From Leptasterias polaris (lineage: Eukaryota > Echinodermata > Asteroidea > Forcipulatida > Asteriidae): DNA of 64,000 nucleotides. Of the stretch, positions 48,801 through 61,794 are shown one piece after another (position 1 is the first letter of the stretch; every line of letters begins with the position of its first letter). The position numbers and the translations under genes were made by a program. The notes under the pieces are model-generated. The model ran no database searches. It saw only the letters and a list, made by a program, of their open reading frames with translations, and was not told where the DNA came from. Location: assembly GCA_037783415.1 (NCBI GenBank), contig JAZGTN010000073.1, forward strand, positions 1,550,001 through 1,614,000, given 5' to 3'.

Positions 48801-51800
48801 CTAAGAGCAGGTGACGTCACCTGCTGTCTTTGTATCTATCCAATCACAGAAGACAGACACACGTGTATAGACACCTGAAAACTTCGGATCTGCACAGCCG
48901 TATCCCCAGCTCACAGTGCCTTGAAGTGTCACTCCATCCACGTGTGCATTTTCGTCGTAATCGCTCACAATTGGGCCGCCACTATCATACTATGGAAATA
49001 AAAACAAACAAAACTGAGCATACTGTTATGAATGGTTCACCTTTCTGATACGTCACCACAAGAAAACCTGTCTGACGTCGTTATCACATGATAAATCGTG
49101 ATTGTGTTATTTTGGGAAGTCAACTTCCCCGTGTGTATATTCGGCAGTGTGCATTTTAGGCGACAGTTAACCAAGCATGCACTGTTTAATATCTGTACAT
49201 ATAAAATACCACATCGAAAACTTAAGGTAGCAGGCAAAGATGCATGTTACCTCAATTTTCAGTCACAGAAGGGATGTGACACGACGTTATTTTGGCTGTT
49301 AACCTTATTCTGGTAGGCATGATTTTGATATGCTTTAGTTACTTTTTTTGCTTAAGCAGTTCTATCTATGGACCCGGATTCAATGAGGCAGTGTAAAATA
49401 CCACTAGAACTGTCTTGGCAAGTCTCGCAAATTTGATCATTTTTGAACATTGGGTTTTCAGGTATTGCTTTATTGTGAAGGAAACAAAATCGCGCACTTT
49501 AACGTTCGAGTACGCCCGAGACCTTAGTCTAGTTACTTTTCGGATACAGTCTAGTTACTTTTCGGATACAGTCAAGTTACTTTTTGGGTACAGTCTAGTT
49601 ACTTTTTGGATACAGTCTAGTTACTTTTTGGATACAGTCTAGTTACTTTTTTGATACAGTCTATAGTTACTTTTTGGATACAGTCTAGTTACTTTTCGGA
49701 TACAGTCTAGTTACTTTTTGGATATAGTCTAGTTACTTTTTGGATACAGTTCTAGTTACTTTTTGGATACAGTTCTAGTTACTTTTTGGATACAGTCTAG
49801 TTACTTGTTGGTTACAGTCTAGTTACTTTTCGGATACAGTCTAGTTACTTTTTGGATATAGTCTAGTTACTTTTTGGATACAGTCTAGTTACTTTTTTGA
49901 TACAGTCTAGTTACTTGTTGGTTACAGTCTAGTTACTTTTTGGATACAGTCTAGTTACTTTTTGGATACAGTTTAGTTACTTTTTGGGATACACATTACC
50001 TGGCAGGCATCTTTGCCGGTATCTGAAGCACAGAACATGTTGTCTGTGATATCATTAATACCCAAGTAGTCATTATTGCACGTGTTTCTGCTAACACCAT
50101 TCACGACGACCTGACGAAGTTCCTTAGTCCTATCTCCACCGTCTGCGGTAAAACATGTAATTAATTCATTGCCCGTCTCATGCAATTACACTCAGAAGTA
50201 CAGGCCAGTGGCGTCAGCCGAGAGGAACATGGGCAGGGGAGGGAACCCTTGATCCTTTACCTCTCTTGTCCCGACACAAAATAATCCAGAAAAGGCAGAG
50301 AAAACAGCTTTAAAATCACAATGAGTTCGATACATCAAACCCTTCCCATTTTCTCCTCTTTCTAAAGATTGATTGTCATGCTCATTTAAGACCATATCAC
50401 ATCTACAGTCAGACCTACGCATCTTTAAAGGCACTGAGCACGTTTGGTAATTGTCAAAGACAAGTATTCTCACTTGGTGTATCCCAACATATGCATAAAA
50501 TAACAAGCCTGTGAAAATTTGGATTCAATTGGTCATTGAAGTTGCAAGAAAATGATAGGAATAAAGGTCTTCTGGCCAGAAGTCTTTTATTATTTTAGTG
50601 AGAAATTACCTCTTTCTCAAAAACTACGTTACTTGTGGTTTCTCACAATGTTTTATACTATCAACAGCTCTCCGTTGCTCGTTAATAAGTAAGTTTTTAT
50701 GCTAATATATATTTTGAGTAATTACCAAACGTGTACAGTGCCGTTAAACCTACCTTTCAGTCTACCCCAGCCACTGACCAACAGACTGGTTCCCACCGCA
50801 ACATCGCTGTTAGCAGTTGTGATTGGAATAGTCTGGATTCTGCTTGAAAGTACCGCAGGCGCATCCAGGTGGACCAGAGCGATATCAAAGTCGTAAGTCT
50901 TGATATCAAACGAGGCGTGTTTAACCCACGTGCCTTTGATAATAGTAGCGCCCTCTAACATCGTGTCTCTCAAGTCTTGGAACCCAACACCAACCCAGAC
51001 GGCGTCCTGACTGTCATCATCCGTAAGTTTGAAATGAAAGACAAAACACAAACAGATACTTATAACTTCGAGGCCCGCAGATGAAGACAGGGCACCAGTC
51101 TATGTCATTAGCTGAGAGTTGTGCACTTGTCCATTTTTGTTGGAGAAAAAGTGCACAACTCTAAGCTATAGACTGGTGCCCTGTCTTCATATGCGAGCCT
51201 CGAAGTGTGACGTCAGAATGTTCAGGCTACCAGTGTCAGGTCTTCATTGACATCTGAGGGCACTGTGTAGGCTTCCTTGTGACGTCAAAATTAAAGGGGT
51301 CGTCTATTAGAAGCATGCTTTCATATCATTATTCAAAATGGGGAAACCAATATTGTTTTGCTCGCAATAAACTTACACTCGGGATAACTTCATTAATTGT
51401 TTAGGCCTGCTAGGGCTACAAAGCAACGGACAAGTAATTTGAGAATTAAAGGGGCAAATTGACTTAAAATCTCTCATAATGTGCTGTTTATGCTGAGTCG
51501 TTCATTCACTAAAACATAAAGTGTGCTGTAATTAGTGAGAAGTTATAATAATTAACCCCATAAATTTGCCTCTGGAAATGGCAGCGGGACATACGGTCCG
51601 CCATTTTGTGGAGTGACAAATTTGGTTCTACAAAATAGCGGAACGTGTTATGTCATGGCATTATACAAAACCTCACAATTTAAAGAGTTATTTATATGAA
51701 TCATTATATTCCACTTAATAATATCTTCTAACCATAACTCATTTATTACAAATGCTTTTCTAGGCCAAAGCGCCCGATCCAAGCCATTTAAGTTCAATAT

Positions 51801-52816
51801 CAACTTACACTGCACAGTGGCATCCTGTTACTACCCATTCTGGGTGCACGAGTGTGCCTCCACAAACTTGATCTTCCCCATCATTACTCTGGAGAATTGA
51901 TACCATATATGGACGGCTGTCCGCCGGGGATTCATCGCCCCCAACGATCAGACTCCGAGAGATGCGATGGCCGGGTACAAACACTAAAAGAAAACATACC
52001 CATATTGATGTAAGTATTCACAATTTGTAACCCCAAATCGCAAATCTAGTACGTGTTTGTTTGCGACTAGGGACTCGAATCGTAATATATAACATGCATA
52101 TTTTCGACACGGCCGAAATTAGGAATATTTACGTGAATAAATTATTTGCGACTTTGGGGCACAACTCGATACGTAGATACAAAGTTATGAGCTGAATGCT
52201 CCTCTCGTGTAAATAGAGACAAACTGTCCTGCTGGGAGAAAAATTTATCCAGGATTGGGTTGGCTCTAATTTTTCAGTTCCAATCATCTTTAATACTGAA
52301 CGCGTGTTTTTAAAAAAATGGTAGGACTATGCACTCTTTAGTGCACATGCACTGCACTGCAAAAACTGGGTTGTTAAATTGTATCTATTATTAGTGTACC
52401 TAATAACCCCCGACACAGCGTTATCCCAAATCGTTGATGAAATTAACACCGAGTTAGATACAGATCAGAAGAACCATTTTAAAAGACATCAACGTTTTTG
52501 AAGTGTATGACTTTATGCAAGTTTAATAGCAGTAACAATGTAGCACACTAATCTGAGATGATCTGGGCTCAATTTCCTAGAGCTGCTTAAGCACAAAAAG
52601 TAGCTAAGCACCAACAAAATTTCGCTTTGTTACCAGAAAAAAGTTACCAGCCAAACTACAATGTCTTATGTACAATTTGTGACTGGTATCCTGCTCATTT
52701 CTGCTTAGCAGACAATTGTTAAGCAAAGTTTTCTGCTTAAGCAGCTCTATGAAATTGGGCCATGGCTTACCTGCGGCCATAGACACGCAGCAAAGAAATA
52801 ACACAAAAATCCTCAT
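48801..52816 (-). CDS. Trypsin-like serine protease B, copy 3
   Basis: Exons 52771-52816, 51809-51983, 50754-51010, 50000-50142, 48801-48989. Product identical to copies 1 and 2 as far as I could compare. Unlike them, it has no protease A first exon upstream, because the array ends at 54056. Any role of that exon would therefore differ between copies. Confidence 0.88.
49525..49993 (+). repeat. 22-bp minisatellite, unit 3
   Basis: As in units 1 and 2 but with one base change (CTAGTTAC for CTAGTCAC near 49888), the only non-homopolymer difference noticed among the units. Confidence 0.95.
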
Positions 52817-54056
52817 GGCTTAGTGAGTATGGTGAAGAAAGCCTGAAGGTGATGTTCCCTTAGACGGTAATTACTAATTGGACAAGAAAACAAACATCAA
52901 CAGTATTAAGAGGTGATAAACCAAAATGCACCGCCTTCATCGCTCGCACGGAAACATCTATTTTAAAAAAGGTTAATAGGTAGGTTGGAAGACTATTCGT
53001 CAGCCATGATGTCAACATCAAGGTTAATGGGCCTTGAACTGCATAAAGAGATCTGAATATAGGCCTATAGGGCAGGAGTTTCCCTGGAGCCCTTTCCACA
53101 CCTCGGCTTTAGGCTTCGGCTTCGGCTCCGGGCTCAGTTTGATGTTGAAAACACTCTGCAAAATGTACACTGCCTCAAACTTGATGAAGGAGCTCAAGCA
53201 AGACCCGGAACCCAACCCAAGCCGAGGTTTGGAAAATGCTTTAGGTGCTGAGCTGTTTGGGGTACCACATTTGCATCTGCTCGACGGCTCCACAGAGCCT
53301 TGAAATTGGAGCCATGGCCCAATTTCATGGCTCTGCTTACCATCAAATTCTGTGCTTGCAATCACCATTCTCCGCTTACTGAGCAAGCGCCGAATTTCTG
53401 CGCTAACTGTGTAAGCGTAGAATGCCTAGTACTGTGCACTACGCAAGCTCACAAGCAAAAATTCCCTGCTAACCAGTGAAATACGCTTGACGTAAGCGGG
53501 GAATTCCATGCTTCCGTAAGCGCCGATTGTTTGCTTACGGTAAGCAGAGCCATGAAATTGGTCTATAACCCTGTGAGACTTGCTGTTTGAAATAATTAGG
53601 GAATACAAACCTTAGTCAGAGTATACGATGTAGCTATAGGTTTGAGCAATGTAACTCCGACATGCAGTGTGAAGAATACAATCTGGTCAAAGTGTGGTCA
53701 TCGCAGTTGGGATGAGAAGAGATTCTGTCTTATTATAGTGTACCGAGTCCAAAAGTTCAGGTAACCGCAGCTAAATTGGCAGCTGAAACGAGTGCCATTG
53801 GCCAACCAGAACAAGAGATAAACTTGAAAGATAAAGTCCAATGTTTAATTGATAATCGATAGAAAACAAATAGGGGTCCTATCTGAAAGTAGTTTCATCC
53901 TGAAAGTTCGCTGATAATAAAGTTCACACCGATTCCGATTCCACTGATTATATCCCGTCTGAAAGTCATTGAAATAGCAGAAAAAGTAGAAAACAATAAT
54001 TACCGCTCGTTATTTTGATTGCTGCAATCGACATAGCAGCCTGACGCGAACGTGCA

Positions 54057-54139
54057 ACCCCCCCCCCCCGCCCCCCCCGCCCCCCCCCCCGCCCCCCCGC
54101 CCCCCCCCCCCCCCCGCCCCCCCGCCCCCCCCCCGCCCC
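54057..54139 (+). repeat. C-rich tract at the array end
   Basis: Runs of 7-15 C separated by single G. The first 12 C equal the junction C-runs of units 1 and 2; the rest is an expansion. On the minus strand it is a G-quadruplex-type sequence. Unique DNA starts at 54140. Confidence 0.9.
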
Positions 54140-55139
54140 TCAAAAATATACACCGTTTTTGGATGCCGGACACTTCGAACCATGCAAAACTCACCACCTA
54201 CTCAGCACCAAGAAAGTCGGCACCAAACCAACTCATTTACTCGGAGTTTATGATTAGATTCCATGCACAGCCACAGGCCTGCTGATCGTGAAGACAGTCC
54301 CACTTAAACATCATATTGTGGGTACAGGTTATATACCCTATTGTAGCTTTCGTAAGTCATGTTAACAAATTACGTCATCAGGATACAATTACATAAACAC
54401 GTATGCTGGTTCAAACAAAAAGCTCAAATAAAATTCTTCACAAAGAACTGTTTTGAATTTTGTAGTGAATCTTTTTTTTCTCACCGAAACCTCTCTATGT
54501 TCGTTTTTTACAGCGGGATTTAAATCTGTTAACTCCGGGTTTACGTGCTGGTGCGCTTTACCAACTGAGTTTCCAACTGCTGATGTCTATCTATTTATGT
54601 CAATACAACCGTATACTACCGTTTGGTTTACGAGTACAACATTCCCATCCCAGTTAGTTTCCCTTTTATTTTTTACTTCAAATGTTTTTGTCTTAGCTTA
54701 ATATTACTTGGCTCAGCCAAAATAATGTGTGCACCACAACTTCATTTATTTTGAAGCAAAATCTTCTAAAGTGCGACATCATAGAAACAGCGTACAGCGC
54801 TTGTTTTTGTCCCGTAATGAATTTCCAGGTGTCTCACAAATTCCCTGCATTCCCTTGAACCAAGAATTGGTCAACCTGTACTCAAATTTCTTTGTTATGC
54901 AAATGAGACCTCCCCTCGTTTCTTATACATGAATGGGCAATACGACAACAGCTAGCTGTGTGTGGGCGAAACACTGGCTGTAGATACATGCGGTTACAAC
55001 GCGGTACAACAGGCTGGACACACGGCTATACACCAGCTCTGATTGTCTTCTAATTATTAGCAAACTGTCAATATTCTTATCAAAATCAGCAATATTGGCT
55101 CTAGTTTAGCAGCAGTGTAAGCGGCTCCTGATTGTGTAT
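54140..55139. other. Non-coding stretch right of the protease array
   Basis: No supported exon in either direction. The open frames here are short and lack splice or family signals. Confidence 0.4.
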
Positions 55140-55433
55140 TTGCGGCATTAAGTCGTGACGGAATTGAGTACTGAAAACTACGAAATTGCCGACAATGAAG
55201 TTGAGCTGCGCGAGGGACCAACGAGCTCCAGGGAAGATGCCTATAGCTTTCTCTTGAAAGTTGTTGAAAATACCTTCACAAGGCGGGCTTATTAATATCG
55301 GTTTAGCCTTTTTGGAGGAAAGCTACATCACTCGGCCCTGCGAGGATGGCTACTGCCGCCGCATGTTCAACCATGCAACGATAACGGAAGGTGTGTCGCT
55401 GCAAGGAGGTAGTGACGTTCACGAATCTAAAAG
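55140..55433 (+). other. Candidate 5' exon with GTAAAT donor
   Basis: GC-richer than its surroundings, with 'GAGGATGGCTACTGCCGCC' and a short reading frame of 11 codons ending in TAA, then the donor AAAAG|GTAAAT. This looks like a non-coding first exon with an upstream reading frame. It might belong with exon 57785-57906. No transcript evidence. Confidence 0.3.
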
Positions 55434-56883
55434 GTAAATAACCTAGCAATTTTTGCTAATACCGTTGTCATAATTAAATTATTTAAGTTTACTGGTTGAC
55501 TTACTTTTGTTATAGTTAAGCGTAAACTTCAGAAAAGTCAGTGAAATATTATATTTCAAGACACTTGCCCCTTCTCATTTCCCTTCTTACTCTCCAAAAA
55601 CTGTATTAATGACCTTTTTATAAATGAAAGTACAGTGTACAAGGCAAATTCGTATGTATAGCTATTGTCACTCTGGTAAGAGTGCTTCATCCAACTGTCA
55701 CTCTTACGGTTAAAAACATTATTAGGTTATTATAACATTAAAATACTATGATTTGGGGGACTTAAGAATGGGTAAAAAATGCGTTCTAGATCGGCATATT
55801 TTCCGCACAACGTGCTATACGAACAGCTTCATCATTCAACCCCGCCCACCATGTTTAGAGAGGTGTCCACGTGGGTGGTTATAAGCTTGGTCGTGCTTTT
55901 TCGAATATGATTGGTCGATTCAATTAGGGGGCGGAGCAAGATTGATTAGCCAGTTATTTGCTTGTTTGTCGCGTGATGGGCAATGTAATACAATCATAAT
56001 GTAATACATTTATTTCTAAGCTGTGCTTTTGTAAATTTTCGGATTCACAAGTCGTCAAAAATTCTAATTATTAATTTGAAGGCATTATTCAGGTTGGTAG
56101 AGCTGACAAAATAGAGCAGAAAGAGTTCATTTATTATTTGTGTGATCCACATGAAATAAAAAACTTGTGAAAATTTGGGCTTACTCAATTGTTTGAGTCA
56201 ATCGAAAATAGTAAAAAAAACAAAAAACCCACAATTTTCAGCATGTGAACAAATCATTTTGGTTGATACTAAAATTATCTGTTTACATGTTAACAACAGT
56301 TTGGCATGTTTTTTGGGTGCTATTTAACAACCGAAATCAGCTGTTGTGTTTTTTAGGTTTCAGATGTAGTTTTCTCGAATATGACTTCATTTCAGATGGA
56401 TTTATTTCGCACAATGGTTCTAGTATGAACTTCATAATCAAATGAGAAAAAAAAGCAAAACAAAAAAGCACAGAACATGATTTGATACATGAAATAGCCA
56501 CCAAATTATGTATAGGTCCCCTAATTGACCGACACCCCCTCCAAGTGAAAGTGACGTCTGATTACGACGCTGTTCCCGGCCAATTTCAACAAAATTTTAT
56601 TCAATTTACCAGCAAGCTCGTTCAATTTTGTTTGAAAATAATTGCTCCGTTGCTTCAGCATTTAACAGTCAAAAGCAATTTTTAATAGTTTAGCACTCAC
56701 TGGTCAAATGAGATCATTCAAAATTAGTAGGTCGCACAATTCATTCAATTTCAAGTTAGCCTTAAGACGATGGTCAGTCAATTTCATCAATTAGTAAAAC
56801 ATTTTTCCAAACGCTCCTCACAAAGAAGAATATTCTTCACATCATCATCATCATTTAGCGGTTCACAACGTCATGCCAGAAGT

Positions 56884-57245
56884 GTCGTGGCCGAGCAGTC
56901 TAGGTCACCGGACCTAAGCTCTGGTGTTTTCAGCAGCAGAGTTCGATACCCGGTCATGACACTTGTGTCCCTGAGCAAGGCAGTAAGGCACTTCGAAAAA
57001 AGTTGGGATGGTAGTGCATTCTGCTCTACCAGACAGGCTCCTAGTGGATGATACCCATGCCTACATCCTTAAGGACTGTAAAGGGGTAACCCTGTTTCAG
57101 GCCCAGGAGTAGGAGGCAACGTGCCCCTGGTTTCAATTGATTTGGGTCGATATAGCCAAAATCAGTTATGTGTAGCCCTCACCTTGAAGTGGCCGTCCGT
57201 GGCCTTGTGAGTTAGGCGATATCTCATAAAATAAAATAAAAGTGT
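56884..57245 (+). repeat. SINE, second subfamily
   Basis: GTCGTGGCCGAGCAGTCTAG is a tRNA-Leu-like A box with variable-loop changes; 'GAGTTCGATACCC' is the B box. The body differs from the 8826 family after 'CTTGTGTCC' and ends in (AAAAT)n. A separate family sharing only the head. Confidence 0.75.
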
Positions 57246-57439
57246 TTATCCCTCATCGTGTTTGGAAGGTCCACAATTTCAGATTCAGTGTCTCTAACCA
57301 ATCACGTCGAATACAATAAATACATACATTATAAACATTTAGTTATGATAAAAACGAGTTCTCAAATTAGATTAGCAATAATGATTAGATGTTAATAGAT
57401 TAATTTGATGAATTCATAACCTGATCAGTAGTCTGGGAA

Positions 57440-57617
57440 AGTACACTGCAAAAACTGGGGTGTTAAATTGATTCTTTCCGGTATCCATATGTGACAACAC
57501 CGCCATGGTGTTAGCTATCCCCATTACTACATCGTTGATAAAATCAACACCGTGGCGGTGTTGTCACATATAGATATCAAGAGAATCAATTTAACACCCC
57601 AGTTTTTGCAGTGTACT
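57440..57617. mobile_element. MITE with long inverted repeats
   Basis: AGTACACTGCAAAAACTGGG and CCCAGTTTTTGCAGTGTACT ends; the inner 'GACAACACCGCCATGGTGTT' pairs with 'AACACCGTGGCGGTGTTGTC'. A partial copy sits at 34886-35000. Confidence 0.9.
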
Positions 57618-57784
57618 GAGTTTACAGTATTTAATACTAAGGGCAAAAATCTAATAAATTTCGCCTTCAATTATTGTACTGCCTTGGTGATGTTCATGTT
57701 TAATAATGAGATCAGTAAGACTTTATTGCATTTGACGACTGAAACTTTAGTCTAATTCTTTTTAGTCTTTTTCTTGTTTTTCAG

Positions 57785-57906
57785 ATCTTTTCATCGACTC
57801 TGGCTGACCATTGAAGTTGAAGGTTTCTATGGACTGTGTGTGGTATTGGTTTTCTGACGATGTGGAGATCTACGAAGACAGAGCAAGATCTTGGGGACAT
57901 CGAATG
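57785..57906 (+). CDS. Candidate exon with ATG, in frame with USP48 exon
   Basis: Strong acceptor (TTTTTCTTGTTTTTCAG) and donor ATG|GTAAAA. From ATG at 57829 there are 26 codons (MDCVWYWFSDDVEIY..., ending HRM) in phase 0. If spliced to exon 61795 the frame runs through GTT ACA AAG into the USP48 start Met without a stop. The peptide is not known to me. It may be a 5' exon of USP48, an exon of another gene or chance. Confidence 0.3.
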
Positions 57907-59234
57907 GTAAAAGAAAATCTACCCCAATTCCCTCCTAATGGTTTTCTGCAGGATGCTCGACGAAGTACTTGCTGATGTTGTCAACTTGTATGGTTTTATG
58001 GCGATGTCAACAATCTTTGTGGGATTTTCCTTGTATGGCATATTGGTCGTGGCCAGTGATGCCTCTTTGTTAGGTTCGGATCTCATTTCACTAGGACAAT
58101 TTTCCAGGGGAAGTCTTAAACTGAAGTTCTACATTGACATGATAAATTTATAAAGTTGTCATAAAAACATTGCCTGAAACCGTGTTTGATATTAGGCAAC
58201 TCCTACACCACTAAAAGGCCGGCCATGAGGGTCTATATGTGCGCAGCTGAACATTTTCAAGTTTTATATTTTTGTCATTTTTTAAATGTTGTACAATTGA
58301 ACTGGCAAAAGCCACCTCAGTCAACATCAGTAATGTTTAAAATACACTAAATTTGTGTATGTATAAACTCATAAGAACTACTATGATAAATATACGAGAG
58401 ATGAGACCCAAGCAAACCTTGTGAATGTTCTTTTTTCATGCAAAATGAAAAAGAATCCACGGGATCTGTAAGACTACCGTGAATGCTTAAACAAAACAAG
58501 AAGGTTGTGTAATCCCTTAAACATTTCGTCATAACTAATTATTAGCATTTAGGGCCTTATACTCAAGGTTTTAGAGACTCAAACTATAGGTGGCCACAGA
58601 CCATATCAGTTGCTGATAAACAAACAAATTGTGATTCAAACTAAATTCCTGTAATGAGGAAAAAAAATCAAGTCAAGTTAGAGATTGATTAATTAATAGC
58701 AATCATTCGTACAGTTTTCTTGATTTGGGAGTATTAAATTGATTCAAATTTAGTAAAGCTAAATTAATCTGTTTATGCTCCCGATTTACGAACAGTACAT
58801 CAACTGGTTACTCATTAATGTAGTCAGAATGAAAGCACCTGCATGTTTCACTTTCTCAAAAATATAAAGCATCATTATAATATATCTGTTAACAAAATCC
58901 AAACAAGCAACAACAACCCAAATGAGTGCTAACATTTGAGTTTGGAAATTCAATATAGCAAAAAGATATCCCTCTATTGAGTAGGGCATAAGAAAAATTT
59001 TCAAGCCATTCTCTTCGGGCGCATAGCAAAAAAGTGACTACAGTCAAAGAAAAGGGGAAACGAACTTAGAAGAGGAAGCTTCTCGCTGGTGGTGAATTCC
59101 CAATTTTGTGCAGAAGGAGCAATTTTGAAATACCCAAGGTATGTTTACATTGAATCATGGTAAATTACCAAAAGACCTAGAGTAAGAATGAGTGTAGGCC
59201 TAGCAAAATAATTCGACTAGCATTTATCATTCAA
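57907..59234. other. Non-coding stretch
   Basis: AT-rich; nothing recognised beyond short chance frames. Confidence 0.35.
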
Positions 59235-59930
59235 TAGGTTGAAAACTTATAAAATTAGACATAGGGCTATCCCTAGCCCAAGGACTCTTCCTAAGTGCTG
59301 TACACAGATACACTGTATGTAGTACAAATACGAAAGTGAAAGGCCGCCAGGGCTAGGCTATCCCCAGAATTAAACCATCACATTATAGGCCTAATTTCAA
59401 TCCGTCTTAGTGCACGACTATAAAGTTTGTAAAATATTCCAATCCTCTGGAGAACTCTTTACTTCTGAAATAAAATCACCATGCAAAATATTTTCAAAAT
59501 CCCTGTAGAAAAACACAGCAGTTTGTCGTTGCCGCTAAACGGTATCACTCCCGTTTGATCAAATTTTCACAGATTGGTTGAATAGCAACAACTTGTGGAT
59601 GGAAATGAAAATAATTAACTTTTTACCGAAACAAAGTTAATGAACTGGTTGAAAAATTACAAAATTTAGACATAGGCCTATCCACAGAAATAAACCATCA
59701 TATTTTAGCACATATTATTGGTAACAGCAATTTAAAAAAATGCAGTAGGCTTAATTTCAATCCAAAACTTAGTGATTATAAAGTTTATAAACAATTCCAA
59801 TCCTCCTAGTTTAGGCCTACATCTGAAATAAAATCATGTTTAAATCTCCGTAGAAAACACAATAGTTTGTCGTTGCCACTTAAACGGTATCACTTCCGTT
59901 TGATCAAATTTTCACTCTACCGAAACAAAG
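59235..59930 (+). repeat. Two diverged tandem copies of a 300-bp segment
   Basis: Copies at about 59235-59575 and 59645-59920 share 'GACATAGG', 'AATAAAATCA', 'GTTTGTCGTTGCC', 'AAACGGTATCACT' and 'CCGTTTGATCAAATTTTCAC'. Non-coding. Confidence 0.8.
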
Positions 59931-61139
59931 TGAAAGCCTTCAGTTAAATCCTTTCTTTTTCTTCCTGCATGTCTGATCTAATGAGTAACCGCTGTCCCCG
60001 GGTTCCGATGAAGACAACAGAAGGGTAACGACAACAGAAAGGTTAAATATCAGGGTAAGTTCATCTCAACCAATTATTAAAAATTTACTCAGTCAGTTTC
60101 CCATGTGGTTTATTACTTGATACTTCTTCTAAAAAGCGCTGTCCGATGTTTATAAGGTGTAGTTATTTTCTCAATTAATCACAACAATACCATGCCCAGC
60201 ACAAATACATTATAATATTTGCACCCATGGCACTAACTTCATTCATCCACCGCACAACCCAAAGTACATGAACATTGTCAAAAGGGAAAAAAAAGACAAA
60301 AAAAGACACGGAATTAGACCTGTAGTTGTATGAATTACTAAAATTTTCCAAAAAGGGGTCTACGCGCACGAAATAGTTGGCTGCCTTTATATGAATAAAA
60401 AGCAAAACTTTTGTTACTTTTTGTAAGTGTCTGATTTACAATAAGGATCAACCAAATTTGGAAGGCCATCTATTGACGTGGTTTAGTATAGGTTTTCCCA
60501 CTAGCCAAGTTCACAAAGTTTTCATCCAATTTAACTCGTGGATCACTAGTTAAGATTACTTTTAAAAGTTCACTCAGTCATATAATTATTCAACAATAAA
60601 AGGATTCATTTCCGTCTGAACCGGCCGCGGGTTGATCGGGCATTCATTTTAATATTAATCGAGATTTTACGATTCAAAAATCTATTTTGATAATATTGTT
60701 TAGGTGGAAATATTCTTTGAAGAAAATCTTTTCAAACAGTTCAACACCACTGAGAATTAATTGTATTGTTATTATTTAATTTTTTATTTTGGACAAATTG
60801 GTCACAAGAGGGCGCTCTGTAAACTTGCCCGCAAGTGTACCAACGTATCGCACCCTGACGAATCGACCTAAAATATACATACAACAAAGTGACGGAGAAC
60901 CGACTACTGCTGAAAGAGAATCGAATGTCGGAGCCAAAATTAATCCAAATTAAATGTGTGCGGTACGAATCGATTGAAGGTTTCTTTGGTTTAGCATTAA
61001 TCCGAGGGTGAGTGATTTGTATATATGTAATGTATTCCTGGATGTACTTGATGAAGATGTGTTTTGTAAACTGCATATGTCTCTGTTGGTTTGTCATCCG
61101 TCCTTTTTTCTCGGGTAAATTTTTGGAGTGTTGCGCGCC
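59931..61139. other. Non-coding stretch with possible USP48 promoter side
   Basis: No supported coding exon. A donor-like GAGG|GTGAGT at 61008 could end a non-coding exon. The part near 60780-61000 is less AT-rich. Confidence 0.3.
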
Positions 61140-61309
61140 ACTATTCCACTATCGGCTATTGAAGAACGCACGGAGGCCACACACTACACACGCTCTATGC
61201 ACACACACAGTGCAGTGTTTACAAAAAAGTACCGGCTGTCAAACCCAAAGTAAAACAAAAAATCGACTTCACGATCGAAATTTTTTTTTTCGTGTTATTT
61301 TTGTAACTG
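61140..61309 (+). other. Candidate non-coding first exon of USP48
   Basis: Ends at a good donor, AACTG|GTAAGC, 485 bases before the first coding exon, with no better exon between. The 5' limit is unknown. Inferred only from position and splice site. Confidence 0.35.
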
Positions 61310-61794
61310 GTAAGCATTGATCATGTTAATACAGATTTATGACTAGATTACTGGTCCGCAAAAAATCAAATCAACACGGGCAATTTATAAAATCAGTATT
61401 ATTAACTATTTATTAACTTTTGTTTTTGCAGTAAAGTCAAGTCTGAACAGTGTGTGGTACGGTGTGAAACGAACGTGTGTTTGTTGTATTTAAATAGTGC
61501 CAATCCACTTCGAAGTGGACTGACATTATTTTTGGGGCTAGCCAAAAGTATGAACAATATTCCTGAACTTGAAGGCCTGATCAACTTGCTACATGTAGAT
61601 TTAAAAAGCAATTACTAAAATTAGGTGTGTAAATCACACACCTGCTGCACTGTATATTGTAATTTATATCCACATCATCGCATGCACACAGCAATGTATG
61701 TTCCGCTGATTCCATCTCACGCCATCAAGCTCGGCAATTTAATTTATTTGTAATTTATTTGCCTTTGAAATGATTATACCTTTTGCTTTTACAG

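Larger units (their letters stand above)
45328..54056 (+). repeat. Tandem unit 3 of 3 (8.7 kb)
   Basis: Starts at AGAGATTGGCC after the C-run, 28 bases earlier than unit 2. G-run is 17 long. One true base change seen: in the 22-bp array it reads CTAGTTACTTTTTTG near 49888 where units 1 and 2 have CTAGTCAC. Ends in an expanded C/G tract before unique DNA. Confidence 0.95.

Noticed and set aside
54000..54285. Proline-rich (plus) and glycine-rich (minus) open frames
   Set aside because: They are translations of the C/G tract at the array end and have no start context, splice signals or family similarity.
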